A stretch of 64,000 bases of DNA from an uncultured Dorea sp. Its GTDB lineage: Bacteria; Bacillota; Clostridia; Lachnospirales; Lachnospiraceae. Where the stretch lies: positions 32,652 to 96,651 of the forward strand of contig NZ_CAKRAH010000006.1 of NCBI RefSeq assembly GCF_934294775.1. Direction: 5' to 3'. The first letter of the stretch is position 1, and each line of letters starts with the position of its first letter. The notes below the pieces were generated by a model. That model was given only the letters and a program-made list of their open reading frames with translations. It searched no databases and was not told where the DNA came from. Made by a program: the position numbers and the translations under genes. This document shows, piece by piece, positions 43,366-50,909 of this stretch.

Positions 43366-44055
43366 CTACTTTCTAATACGCTCAATCAGAATTGCCAGTG
43401 TTACTTTGATCATATAGTAGATGGATTTCTTAGGCGAAATAGACGATACTCCGCCCTCTCTTGCCTTCATTATAACAGGAATCTCTTCTACTTTTTTCTT
43501 TTTTCTTAAAATAGCCACAACACTTTCCGGTTCTGGATAATCTTTTGGATAATCATAAGCAAATATCTTCATTACATCACGATTTGCCATACGAAGCCCG
43601 GATGTCGGGTCCGTGATCTTCTTTCCGGTCAGAATCTGGATCAGGATCGTAAAATACTTAATTCCGATTCTTCTGGTTCCCGAAGACTGGAATCCTTCTT
43701 TATTAATAAATCTTGATCCAATTACCATATCCAGGTTATGTTCTTCCAGATAATCCGCCATCATTCTCAAAAATTTCGGATCATGCTGACCATCACCGTC
43801 TACCTGAACAGCCAGATCATAGCCTTCTTCATAGCCATAACGGTATCCCGTCTGAACCGCCCCGCCAATTCCAAGGTTGATTGGAAGATTGATGATATTA
43901 TAGTGGTTCTTTTCGCATATTTTTCTTGTATTGTCTGTTGAACAGTCATTAATGATAACATAATCAAAGTCCGGCGCTTCTTTTTCAATTGCCGTGACTG
44001 TTTTCTCGATATTCTCACTTTCATTATAAGCCGGTATAATAATTAGTTTCTTCAT
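43366..44055 (-). CDS. DPM-like glycosyltransferase family 2 (GacI-like)
   Basis: A 229-residue GT2 of the dolichyl/polyprenyl-phosphate sugar synthase class. LIIIPAYNESENI, INDCSTDNT, VQVDGDGQHDP and GSRFINKEG are in the order expected for enzymes that attach a sugar to undecaprenyl phosphate. A short hydrophobic C-terminus follows. Placed just before a DUF2304 gene and in the same locus as a Wzx-like flippase and a DUF2142 protein, it probably supplies the lipid-linked sugar for an outer-face side-chain reaction. The sugar is unknown. Confidence 0.92.
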   Translation of the reverse strand: MKKLIIIPAYNESENIEKTVTAIEKEAPDFDYVIINDCSTDNTRKICEKNHYNIINLPINLGIGGAVQTGYRYGYEEGYDLAVQVDGDGQHDPKFLRMMADYLEEHNLDMVIGSRFINKEGFQSSGTRRIGIKYFTILIQILTGKKITDPTSGLRMANRDVMKIFAYDYPKDYPEPESVVAILRKKKKVEEIPVIMKAREGGVSSISPKKSIYYMIKVTLAILIERIRK

Positions 44056-44063
44056 CTTGTCTC

Positions 44064-44864
44064 CTACTTTGTTTTATTCGAATCCTGACTCTTAGAATAG
44101 AATTTTACCATTAATTTTGCAATCCATTTCGGCCAGAATTTGCAGTACATCTCATAGTCTTCCTGACTTCTTGCATTATCACCTATTATAATAGAAGTTT
44201 CCGATTCTTCATGAATCCTGTGTCCCATCTGAATCGTTGCATCATAGGCAAATGTTCCTTTTAATTTTGACAGTCTTTCCCATGCTTCCCAGTCTTCATC
44301 CGAGCGGAAATGTACCGTAAATACCGGATTTGGAAGATTTTCTGCTGCAAATGTTACAGCCGGACAGCAGATTCCATCTCCCAGTGCAAGACTTCGTCTG
44401 CGTACAAAACGGCTGTTCTGAAACGCTTTGATCTTCAAAGGTGATAACAATAATCGTTTCATCTTCAGCAGGCGGTTCTCAACTACTTTTTCACCATTTC
44501 TGATTTCGCAATAATCCGAAAAATATATCAATGGTTTTTTCGCCCTTTCCAAAAACGCCACTGCTCTTCTTGCGTAGTCCTTGAAATATACATCGTCCTG
44601 ATGTGCGATCGTTATATAAGGCGTTTTACACTGGTTGTAACCAAAGTTCCAGTCTTGTACAATTCCGCCTTCGCCTTCATTAACGATCAATGGTATATTG
44701 TGTTTCTCAGCCATTCCGGAAATGAACGCATTTGGAGTAGAGGTTACCATCAGTATATTTGATTTTACCGTCTGTTTTTCCAGAGAAACAATACATTCCT
44801 CCAGATAACTGCTTTCTTTATATGCACAGATTACAAATGTGTGTTTATCTCTTATATCTATCAT
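44064..44864 (-). CDS. Glycosyltransferase family 2
   Basis: A 266-residue single-domain GT2. It starts HTFVICAYKES, has VTSTPNAFI and an AHQDDVYFKD stretch (DxD equivalent) near residue 90, and FRSDEDWEAWERL as possible base region. It is shorter and more divergent than the other GT2 enzymes here. It is the first gene of the operon that continues with the GacI-like GT2, DUF2304, GH25 and L,D-transpeptidase genes. The SD AGGAG is 8 bases before the ATG. Confidence 0.88.
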   Translation of the reverse strand: MIDIRDKHTFVICAYKESSYLEECIVSLEKQTVKSNILMVTSTPNAFISGMAEKHNIPLIVNEGEGGIVQDWNFGYNQCKTPYITIAHQDDVYFKDYARRAVAFLERAKKPLIYFSDYCEIRNGEKVVENRLLKMKRLLLSPLKIKAFQNSRFVRRRSLALGDGICCPAVTFAAENLPNPVFTVHFRSDEDWEAWERLSKLKGTFAYDATIQMGHRIHEESETSIIIGDNARSQEDYEMYCKFWPKWIAKLMVKFYSKSQDSNKTK

Positions 44865-44894
44865 ATTCTTTTCTCCTAAAACATACTTGTCTAT

Positions 44895-44924
44895 AGTATA
44901 TCACCATTTACATTTAGCAGTCAA
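44895..44924 (-). promoter_or_regulatory. Promoter for the GT2/DUF2304/ChW-enzyme operon
   Basis: On the minus strand the -35 TTGACT (44919-44924), an 18-base spacer and the -10 TATACT (44895-44900) with extended TG stand just upstream of the GT2 gene at 44864. Confidence 0.65.
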
Positions 44925-44956
44925 ATCTATTAATATTTTCCATCAAAAATTTAATA

Positions 44957-45004
44957 AAGAAAACAGATAGAAAAATCTAATTTTGACTTCCTATCTGTTT
45001 TCTT
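44957..45004. terminator. Terminator after the LTA-synthase-like gene
   Basis: A perfect 14-base inverted repeat (44957-44970 with 44991-45004) with a 20-base spacer, A-rich before and T-rich after on the minus strand. It separates the LTA-synthase-like gene from the promoter of the next operon. Confidence 0.75.
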
Positions 45005-45050
45005 AAGCATTATATCATCTATAAAAATATTATCAAAACAACTTCATATA

Positions 45051-46889
45051 TTATTTTATTTCCGCTGTTTGCTGCACTACATTATACTGATTTCCATTTC
45101 CATCTACAATATATACATGTATGCTATATTCACCTTCTTCACGATCCCAAATATCCATATCAATATCAGCTGTACAGTTGCCGTTTTTATGAATTGCCAA
45201 CGGTATCCACTGAAGATCACTTTGATCCTCATTTTTCCACACTGCTGCTGAAATTGACTGCACACCATTTTGAATATACTTTAATTTCTTTACTGTAATC
45301 GGAAGTATCCCATCTTTCTTTTTGTACTTACCAATTTCTATATCTGCTGCAGGAACCTTTCCTTCTCTATCCAAAAGTTCCTGTTTATTTTTATCAATAT
45401 TTGCCATTTTCTTCAGTAATTTTGATTTTTTCTTTAATTCTCTGGCTTCTTTTTCCATTCCAAACTTTTCATTTAATGTCTTCTCCTGCGAAAACAAATT
45501 GGTTCCAAGACCAAGACGTTCTCCTTCAATCTCCGCACCCAATGCAGCAATTGTTGTTGGGAAATTATCAAATGTCGTATATTCCCTCTTCTTGTTCGTT
45601 TCTTTATTTGCTGCTGGATTAATATAAGTTGTATATACTTTTCGTACATAACCACTATCTACCCCATCGCAAAAATCGCTGTCCATTGTTGGGTGGTCTC
45701 CTGAAATTACAATTGTTGTATCATCCGCAAAATCCTGTTCACTTACCCAATCTATAAATTCTTTCACCTGCTTGCTTGAACATGCCATTACATTTGCATA
45801 CTGATTCTTTCCAAATGTATCCGGGCAAATATCACATACATAACCGTCTTCAAAATGTGTATCAACTGTCAGCATTGTTAAATTAAAGGGTGAATCCTGC
45901 TTCGATAGTTCCAGAAGACGATCTTTTGCAAAGTCAAACAACTTTTCGTCTTCATATCCCCACCATACTTTATAATCTTCAGGAATCCATCCATTTTCTA
46001 TGGCATAATTGTAATCCAGAATATCATATTGTCCATGATCCGTAAAATACAATCGTCTTCCACCAAATGTTGCATCTGACCCTAGCAATAACGTCTGTGA
46101 ATATCCTTCTTTTTGTAGAATATCTCCAATGGTTGTAATTCCCGGGAAGAATGCATCCTGTGTATCCATTCCATTTCCATCAATTGAAATATTCAAAGGC
46201 AATCCCGATGTCTGTCCAAACATCGCCCCCATCGTCCAGGTTGTTCCCGGCATAGAGTATCCTCCGTTTAACTTTGTATCTTTTCCTGAAAAATCCTCGT
46301 TCTCCTGCGCTAGTTTTGTCAATTCCGGTATTACATTTTTCTTAAATGCGCCCCCGTCTTCCTGATCAGAATATGTCATTTCCATCGATTCCAGGAATAT
46401 GTATATCAAATTACGCTTTTCTTCTGGAAATGTAATGTTTACCGATGACGGATCAACATAATTCGTATCTATAAATGTAGAATATGTATTCTGACCTTTT
46501 AAATAAGATCCAATATCCAAAATATTCCATGTTATACTTACTGTAACAGCTGTAATTCCAATTGCCAGCACACTTAAAAGGCCGATAATTTTCCGAAACA
46601 TTTTTTCCTTATTACGATTAGCCAATACCAGCATCAGAGCCAATGCAAACACAAGTATTGTCGGAACTGCACATTGATTACAATATGCCTTAATCATATC
46701 TGTATTCGTTCCTTCTAATGGTGTTGTCAGATGATACACCAATTCATCCATAGTAAGACTTGTCCAAGTTTTGAACATCCATTTTGCACTAAATGCAAGT
46801 AATGTTGCTATTGTAATAAACAAAACAACTAAAAATATTCCTAACCCTTTAAAAAATACGACAATTTTATTTCTTTTGTTCTTTTTCAT
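45051..46889 (-). CDS. LTA-synthase-like phosphoglycerol transferase (sulfatase fold)
   Basis: 612 residues. Three membrane helices (about 10-35, 66-85, 95-118) are followed by an extracellular sulfatase-type domain at about 155-470. IFLESMEM holds the first metal ligand, MPGTTWTMG the likely nucleophile Thr, and VDTHFED and ISGDHPTMD further metal ligands. A C-terminal beta-rich region (~510-612) is extra. The family moves sn-glycerol-1-phosphate from phosphatidylglycerol to teichoic acids or, as in streptococcal GacH, to side chains of rhamnose polysaccharides; the latter fits this locus. The start at 46889 is preferred to the upstream frame ATG (46925), which is close to the promoter. GGGAAGA lies upstream. 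Confidence 0.9.
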   Translation of the reverse strand: MKKNKRNKIVVFFKGLGIFLVVLFITIATLLAFSAKWMFKTWTSLTMDELVYHLTTPLEGTNTDMIKAYCNQCAVPTILVFALALMLVLANRNKEKMFRKIIGLLSVLAIGITAVTVSITWNILDIGSYLKGQNTYSTFIDTNYVDPSSVNITFPEEKRNLIYIFLESMEMTYSDQEDGGAFKKNVIPELTKLAQENEDFSGKDTKLNGGYSMPGTTWTMGAMFGQTSGLPLNISIDGNGMDTQDAFFPGITTIGDILQKEGYSQTLLLGSDATFGGRRLYFTDHGQYDILDYNYAIENGWIPEDYKVWWGYEDEKLFDFAKDRLLELSKQDSPFNLTMLTVDTHFEDGYVCDICPDTFGKNQYANVMACSSKQVKEFIDWVSEQDFADDTTIVISGDHPTMDSDFCDGVDSGYVRKVYTTYINPAANKETNKKREYTTFDNFPTTIAALGAEIEGERLGLGTNLFSQEKTLNEKFGMEKEARELKKKSKLLKKMANIDKNKQELLDREGKVPAADIEIGKYKKKDGILPITVKKLKYIQNGVQSISAAVWKNEDQSDLQWIPLAIHKNGNCTADIDMDIWDREEGEYSIHVYIVDGNGNQYNVVQQTAEIK

Positions 46890-46930
46890 TTCTATTCTTC
46901 CCATTCTATTGTATAAGATAACCAAATAGC

Positions 46931-46959
46931 ATTATACCCTAGTCACTTTTTCGTTTCAA
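46931..46959 (-). promoter_or_regulatory. Promoter of the LTA-synthase-like gene
   Basis: On the minus strand the -35 TTGAAA (46954-46959), a 17-base spacer and a perfect -10 TATAAT (46931-46936). The decayed insertion element begins 28 bases further upstream. Confidence 0.75.
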
Positions 46960-46986
46960 TATACAATCCTACAATTTCTATTTATT

Positions 46987-47326
46987 TTACTATAAATGAG
47001 CAAGTTCGTGATTTTGCCGCACTTTTATCGATCACGCATTCTGATTTTCACCTTGTGACAGTGAAAAATCAGAAATACTATGTGTACCGATACGCACAGG
47101 GAATCCGAAGGTACTGGCTGATTATGTCATTGGCACATTATATGTGTGTTATAGGAAATGGGAAACCCAGTTCTTTCGAAGACGGTTATCACCAAATCTG
47201 TGACCTTATTCAGCAAGAAAAATATCTGTATATATTCCAATGTGCAAAGGCAAGTAACACTTTTGAAGCATTTATGAAAGTGCCGGTATAACTTTGTGCA
47301 ACTTTTTTAATTTGCTCATTTATAGT
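46987..47326. mobile_element. Decayed insertion element (340 bases) with terminal inverted repeats
   Basis: Perfect 15-base inverted repeats end the element (ACTATAAATGAGCAA at 46987-47001 and its reverse complement at 47312-47326). They are flanked on both sides by ATTTT (46982-46986, 47327-47331), a possible 5-base target duplication. Inside is a short plus-strand frame resembling the C-terminus of a transposase. It fills most of the 543-base gap between the LTA-synthase-like and glucosaminidase genes, whose remainder holds a promoter and a terminator. The repeat and flanks are seen directly; the insertion-element reading is inference, and the AT-rich flank makes the duplication weak evidence. 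Confidence 0.65.
47055..47291 (+). pseudogene. Transposase C-terminal remnant
   Basis: A 78-codon plus-strand frame, opposite to its neighbours, starting from a GTG without an SD. The stretch IRRYWLIMSLAHYMC, a Gly-rich turn, FEDGYHQICDLIQ and a final FMKVPV resemble the end of DDE transposases found in clostridia, from memory of the family. The N-terminal catalytic part is missing. It lies wholly inside a 340-base segment with inverted ends. It is most likely non-functional. Confidence 0.55.
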
Positions 47327-47423
47327 ATTTTATTCTTTTTTTATTTTTACCTTGATTATATATAAAACTTTATATTATACACAAAATTTATCACAAAAAA
47401 CTTTTCTTATATACTTTTCCATA

Positions 47424-47454
47424 AAAAAAGACAGATTCTTTATCTGCCTTTTTT
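47424..47454 (-). terminator. Terminator after the glucosaminidase gene
   Basis: A near-perfect stem (one G-U in the minus-strand RNA) with a 5-base loop, preceded by A-rich and followed by U-rich sequence, 15 bases after the glucosaminidase stop. Confidence 0.8.
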
Positions 47455-47468
47455 CATATTCTAACTTT

Positions 47469-50045
47469 TTATTTAACAATACTTGAGCGATCTGTAGATC
47501 CCGGTGCTCCTGCTCCTTTTCCTACAAGTATAATTTGAATAGCTTCTACCTGTTTTGAGCATCCACTTGTTCCTGCCATTTCACCATTCTTTGCCCAATC
47601 AAGCCAGCCATAATCTGCTACATGCGTACGATAATAAACATCATATTTTTGAGCCAGCACACCTGTCAGCTCAATTTTTATTGCCTCCAACCGTTTTCCT
47701 TTTCCGGTTGTTCCACCTGGTTTATCTTCTGATGCCCAATCAAGCCAGCCGTAATCCTGCACATGCGTCTGGTAATTAATACTGCCTTTATACATTTTAT
47801 TAATCAACTTAATCCGGATTGCCTCCATCTGCTTAGCACGTCCGGTTGTCCCAGCTATTCCACCGCCATATACATTACTTTGCCATCCAATGTCTGCTAC
47901 GTGTGCCTTATATTGTAAAAGTGGCTGAATATACGCCTGCGTGGTTGAACCTGGCGCTTTTCCATTTTTAGTCACAAGCTTAATCTCGATTGCTTCCATG
48001 CGCTTAGATGCATCCGTCGTTCCTGCAACACCGCCGTTCTCTGCCCAGTCAAGCCAGCCATAATCCTGTACATGCACCCGGTAATAAACATCATAATGAC
48101 TTGCCACATCGCCTGTCAGACGAATCTTTATCGCTTCCATCTGTTTTGCTTTTCCGGTTGTTCCGGCTATATTGCCATCAGCCACCCAGTCCTGCCAGCC
48201 GATATCGGATACATGTGCGCTGTATTCAACAGAACCACTATATCCAACATCCTTTAACTGGATCTTCATTGCTTCGACCTGTTTATTCTGCCCTGTCGTT
48301 CCGGCTGTATCTCCATTCGCTCTATCTGACTGCCAGCCGATATCCGCTACGTGTGCACTGTAGACAATTCCTGTCAATTTTTCTTCTGTTCCACTATTGA
48401 CTTTGGATACATATTTTTTACTTGTATAAGCATACATCGCAGATGGACTGTAAACGCCTGTCGACGTATCAATCTGTGTTCTTCCTGAATTCAATACCGG
48501 ATCACTCTGAATCTTGTAAAAGTCCCCGGATTCACCAAGAATTAAAAATGCATAATTGGATAACTCTCCATTGTTATACAACTGTGCCGATGATGTTGTT
48601 GCCTCTTTACGGATTGCAAGTGAGGTTGCATTCGTAATTCCGATGCTGTACTTGTTCTGGTCTTTTTTACCACCGTCACTATCCATTGACCAGGCAAGTG
48701 CAGCAATCTTCTCTCCCCAGTATGGGTCAGATGCATAGCTTACATTTATACCACTGTCTTTGTTTCCCAGAAATCCTCCGTGATAATATGTATACCCTGA
48801 TCTTAAATAGCGTTTTGACATATATGTCTCAGCAAATGTCTTAATGCATTCATTCACACTGGAATATGTGTCTGCACTGGTTCCCGGGGAAGAATCGACA
48901 GCATTAAGTCCAAATAAATTGTTCTTATTTTTTGCAATGCTGCTGGATCCCCATGCACTTTCCAGTCCTCCAACACACGCCATCAACATAGCGTTTACAC
49001 CATATGTGCTCTGGTTGCTTACAAAATTACTTCCCGTATTATACATTTTGTAACTATCATCTTTTGCCCTGTTATTGACTAGTGTATTGAGCTCGCTTGC
49101 CGAGTATCCTGACTGGCCCCGCAGAGGCATATACTGATAATAGTTGTAATACGGCTGATTCGGATTAATGGAATTGGCACGTGTATTTCCACGGTAATCA
49201 GAAATCATAGTATCGTAATCGGTATAAAAATAATGTCCGTCATAACTATAGTACGTAGCACCTGTTGTCATATAAGACTGCTGCGGTCCTACTGTAATAG
49301 ATCCACCATATCCTTCTGTTGTCATATCCATACAGATTCTGTGAATGATAGAAGTTCCGTTCGCATAATAATTACTGTAACTTTTCACATTTCCAAGCGT
49401 TACGATCTGTACTTTCGATGAATCCACAAGACCAATGACTCCACTTTGCATGAATTTTACTTTACCGTTTTCCGTTCCCAGATATGCCGCATCTGCACCG
49501 GCTTTACCATATGTATATCCCGACATCCCGGTTCCGTACTCTTCATATGTTGTAACATCTGTAACTGTTGTTCCGGATGCATCTGCACGGAAATTGACCA
49601 CCTGGGTTCCCGCTGCACGGCTTTGCATCTCTGGCGAATCTACTACACCATCACTCGTTTCTTCCACCTGAAATACATTACCGTTTTCATCCACACTCAT
49701 GACTTCTTTTACTCCGGTTGCATTCTCCGGATTATCCATGTCAATTCCAGCTCCCGGATCTTCCGTCGACTCTTTTGCCGATTCCGCCGTTCCATCTGAC
49801 GTATCATCTGACGTATCATTTGCCTGATTTTCTTCTGGATTTTGTTCCTGGACAGCACCTGCAGTTACATCCTCTGTTGCATCCGGTTCTTCATTATCTA
49901 ATGTAACAGATTGATCTGTATCCTGACTTTCTCCTGATGTTTCTGTCCCGGTATTATCCGGCGCTGCTGAAACGCTTACTCCTGACAACACCATGCTAAA
50001 TGCACAAAGTCCTGCCAGAAATGCCTTCATCTTTTTCTTTTTCAA
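47469..50045 (-). CDS. Secreted N-acetylglucosaminidase-type autolysin with six ChW repeats
   Basis: 858 residues. A signal peptide (1-~27), an acidic Asp/Thr/Glu linker (to ~145), an uncharacterised region (~145-310), a glucosaminidase domain (~315-455) and six ChW repeats (~560-843). LESAWGSS carries the likely catalytic Glu362, and KNKNNLFGLNA is typical of the family. A short SH3-like stretch (~465-540) with IRKEATTSS lies between. It cleaves the GlcNAc bond in peptidoglycan. Translation starts at TTG (50045) with GGAGGG 7 bases upstream; an ATG inside the gap opens only a two-codon frame. It is the fourth ChW enzyme of the locus. Confidence 0.93.
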   Translation of the reverse strand: MKKKKMKAFLAGLCAFSMVLSGVSVSAAPDNTGTETSGESQDTDQSVTLDNEEPDATEDVTAGAVQEQNPEENQANDTSDDTSDGTAESAKESTEDPGAGIDMDNPENATGVKEVMSVDENGNVFQVEETSDGVVDSPEMQSRAAGTQVVNFRADASGTTVTDVTTYEEYGTGMSGYTYGKAGADAAYLGTENGKVKFMQSGVIGLVDSSKVQIVTLGNVKSYSNYYANGTSIIHRICMDMTTEGYGGSITVGPQQSYMTTGATYYSYDGHYFYTDYDTMISDYRGNTRANSINPNQPYYNYYQYMPLRGQSGYSASELNTLVNNRAKDDSYKMYNTGSNFVSNQSTYGVNAMLMACVGGLESAWGSSSIAKNKNNLFGLNAVDSSPGTSADTYSSVNECIKTFAETYMSKRYLRSGYTYYHGGFLGNKDSGINVSYASDPYWGEKIAALAWSMDSDGGKKDQNKYSIGITNATSLAIRKEATTSSAQLYNNGELSNYAFLILGESGDFYKIQSDPVLNSGRTQIDTSTGVYSPSAMYAYTSKKYVSKVNSGTEEKLTGIVYSAHVADIGWQSDRANGDTAGTTGQNKQVEAMKIQLKDVGYSGSVEYSAHVSDIGWQDWVADGNIAGTTGKAKQMEAIKIRLTGDVASHYDVYYRVHVQDYGWLDWAENGGVAGTTDASKRMEAIEIKLVTKNGKAPGSTTQAYIQPLLQYKAHVADIGWQSNVYGGGIAGTTGRAKQMEAIRIKLINKMYKGSINYQTHVQDYGWLDWASEDKPGGTTGKGKRLEAIKIELTGVLAQKYDVYYRTHVADYGWLDWAKNGEMAGTSGCSKQVEAIQIILVGKGAGAPGSTDRSSIVK
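47517..48368 (-). repeat. ChW repeat array (6 units, two triplets) of the glucosaminidase
   Basis: Six ChW units with the triplet order IGWQ-type, IGWQ or GWLDW-type, then YDVYYR-type. One unit has SEDKPGG in place of the usual NGExAG turn. Boundaries are approximate. Confidence 0.82.
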
Positions 50046-50131
50046 GCCATAACCCTCCTTTTCTTAATTCTATTTCTTATCTTAACACATTTACTCTCAT
50101 TAAAGTAAATTTTCTTTTATCTTTTTTGCTT

Positions 50132-50548
50132 TTATTTTTTACGGAAAACTACCAGTCTCTGCCCGATATAGTTAAATACAACAAACGCTCCCATACCCAC
50201 CAGCATTGACAGATTATCTTTGATACTCTGGCTCTGGTTTTGAAGCAGCCATGTAACAACTGGTTTTGCAAGTCCATATGCAAGTCCGTAACAGACGGTA
50301 ATATTTATAACGAATATAGCAATCTGCTTTCCTGACTTCTGTCTGTCCTGAAATGTAAAATATTTATTCAGAAAATAGCTCACAATACTTCCCACTACAT
50401 AATTGGATGCCGATGATATCCAATAACTTAAGTGAAATACATTGTATGCAGTGAACATCACTGTCGTTCCAACCAGTGTATTTACAATCCCTACTAATAT
50501 AAATTTCCAGAATGTAATATCCAGAACTTTTAATATCTTTTCTTTCAT
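50132..50548 (-). CDS. GtrA-family membrane protein
   Basis: 138 residues with four membrane helices. FILVGIVNTLVGT at the start, NYVVGSIVSYFLNKYFTF in the middle and a final FNYIGQRLVVFRKK are family hallmarks. GtrA proteins are thought to move polyprenyl-phosphate sugars across the membrane for outer-face glycosylation. It may act with the DPM-like GT2 at 43366. It is transcribed apart from the HPr gene, which ends in a terminator 83 bases upstream. Confidence 0.94.
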   Translation of the reverse strand: MKEKILKVLDITFWKFILVGIVNTLVGTTVMFTAYNVFHLSYWISSASNYVVGSIVSYFLNKYFTFQDRQKSGKQIAIFVINITVCYGLAYGLAKPVVTWLLQNQSQSIKDNLSMLVGMGAFVVFNYIGQRLVVFRKK

Positions 50549-50590
50549 TTCTTCATACCCCTTTTATCGTTACTAATATAATTCGCAAAA

Positions 50591-50619
50591 ACGGCCCATG
50601 TTCTAACAACACGGGCCGT
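50591..50619 (-). terminator. Terminator after the HPr gene
   Basis: A 12-pair GC-rich stem (one G-U in RNA; 50591-50602 with 50608-50619), followed on the minus strand by TTTTGCG, 12 bases after the HPr stop. Confidence 0.85.
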
Positions 50620-50630
50620 CTCTTTTCATC

Positions 50631-50897
50631 TTATTCTCCCAAACCGCTTTCAACAGCTTCCACCATCGCTGCCATCGCTTCTTCTTCCCCTTCTCCATCA
50701 CAGATAAGTTCAATCTCATCTCCGGCTTTTACACATGCACCCAGTACGCTTAATACGCTTTTAGCATTTGCCGAAATATTGTCATCATATACAAACTCAA
50801 CTTTGCATTTATATCTGCTGGCTACATTACAGAAGATTCCTGCCGGTCTCAAATGAAGTCCTGTTGGATTTGTAATTGTAACTTTATGTCTAATCAT
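50631..50897 (-). CDS. HPr-family phosphocarrier protein
   Basis: 88 residues. NPTGLHLRPAG carries the phospho-accepting His15 (Leu in place of the common Ala17-neighbour), and NAKSVLSVLG carries the Ser46 position that HPr kinase modifies. The protein relays phosphate from enzyme I to sugar permeases, and its Ser-phosphorylated form acts in carbon control. It lies 12 bases after cdaR and ends in a strong terminator, so it is cotranscribed with the c-di-AMP genes rather than with enzyme I. Some Lachnospiraceae have several HPr-like copies; whether this is the main one cannot be told. Confidence 0.92.
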   Translation of the reverse strand: MIRHKVTITNPTGLHLRPAGIFCNVASRYKCKVEFVYDDNISANAKSVLSVLGACVKAGDEIELICDGEGEEEAMAAMVEAVESGLGE

Positions 50898-50909
50898 CGT
50901 ATCTCCCCT

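Noticed and set aside
50020..50060. Two-codon ATG-GCT-TGA frame before the glucosaminidase as a leader peptide
   Set aside because: It is too short to judge and may be chance; the SD fits the TTG start better.
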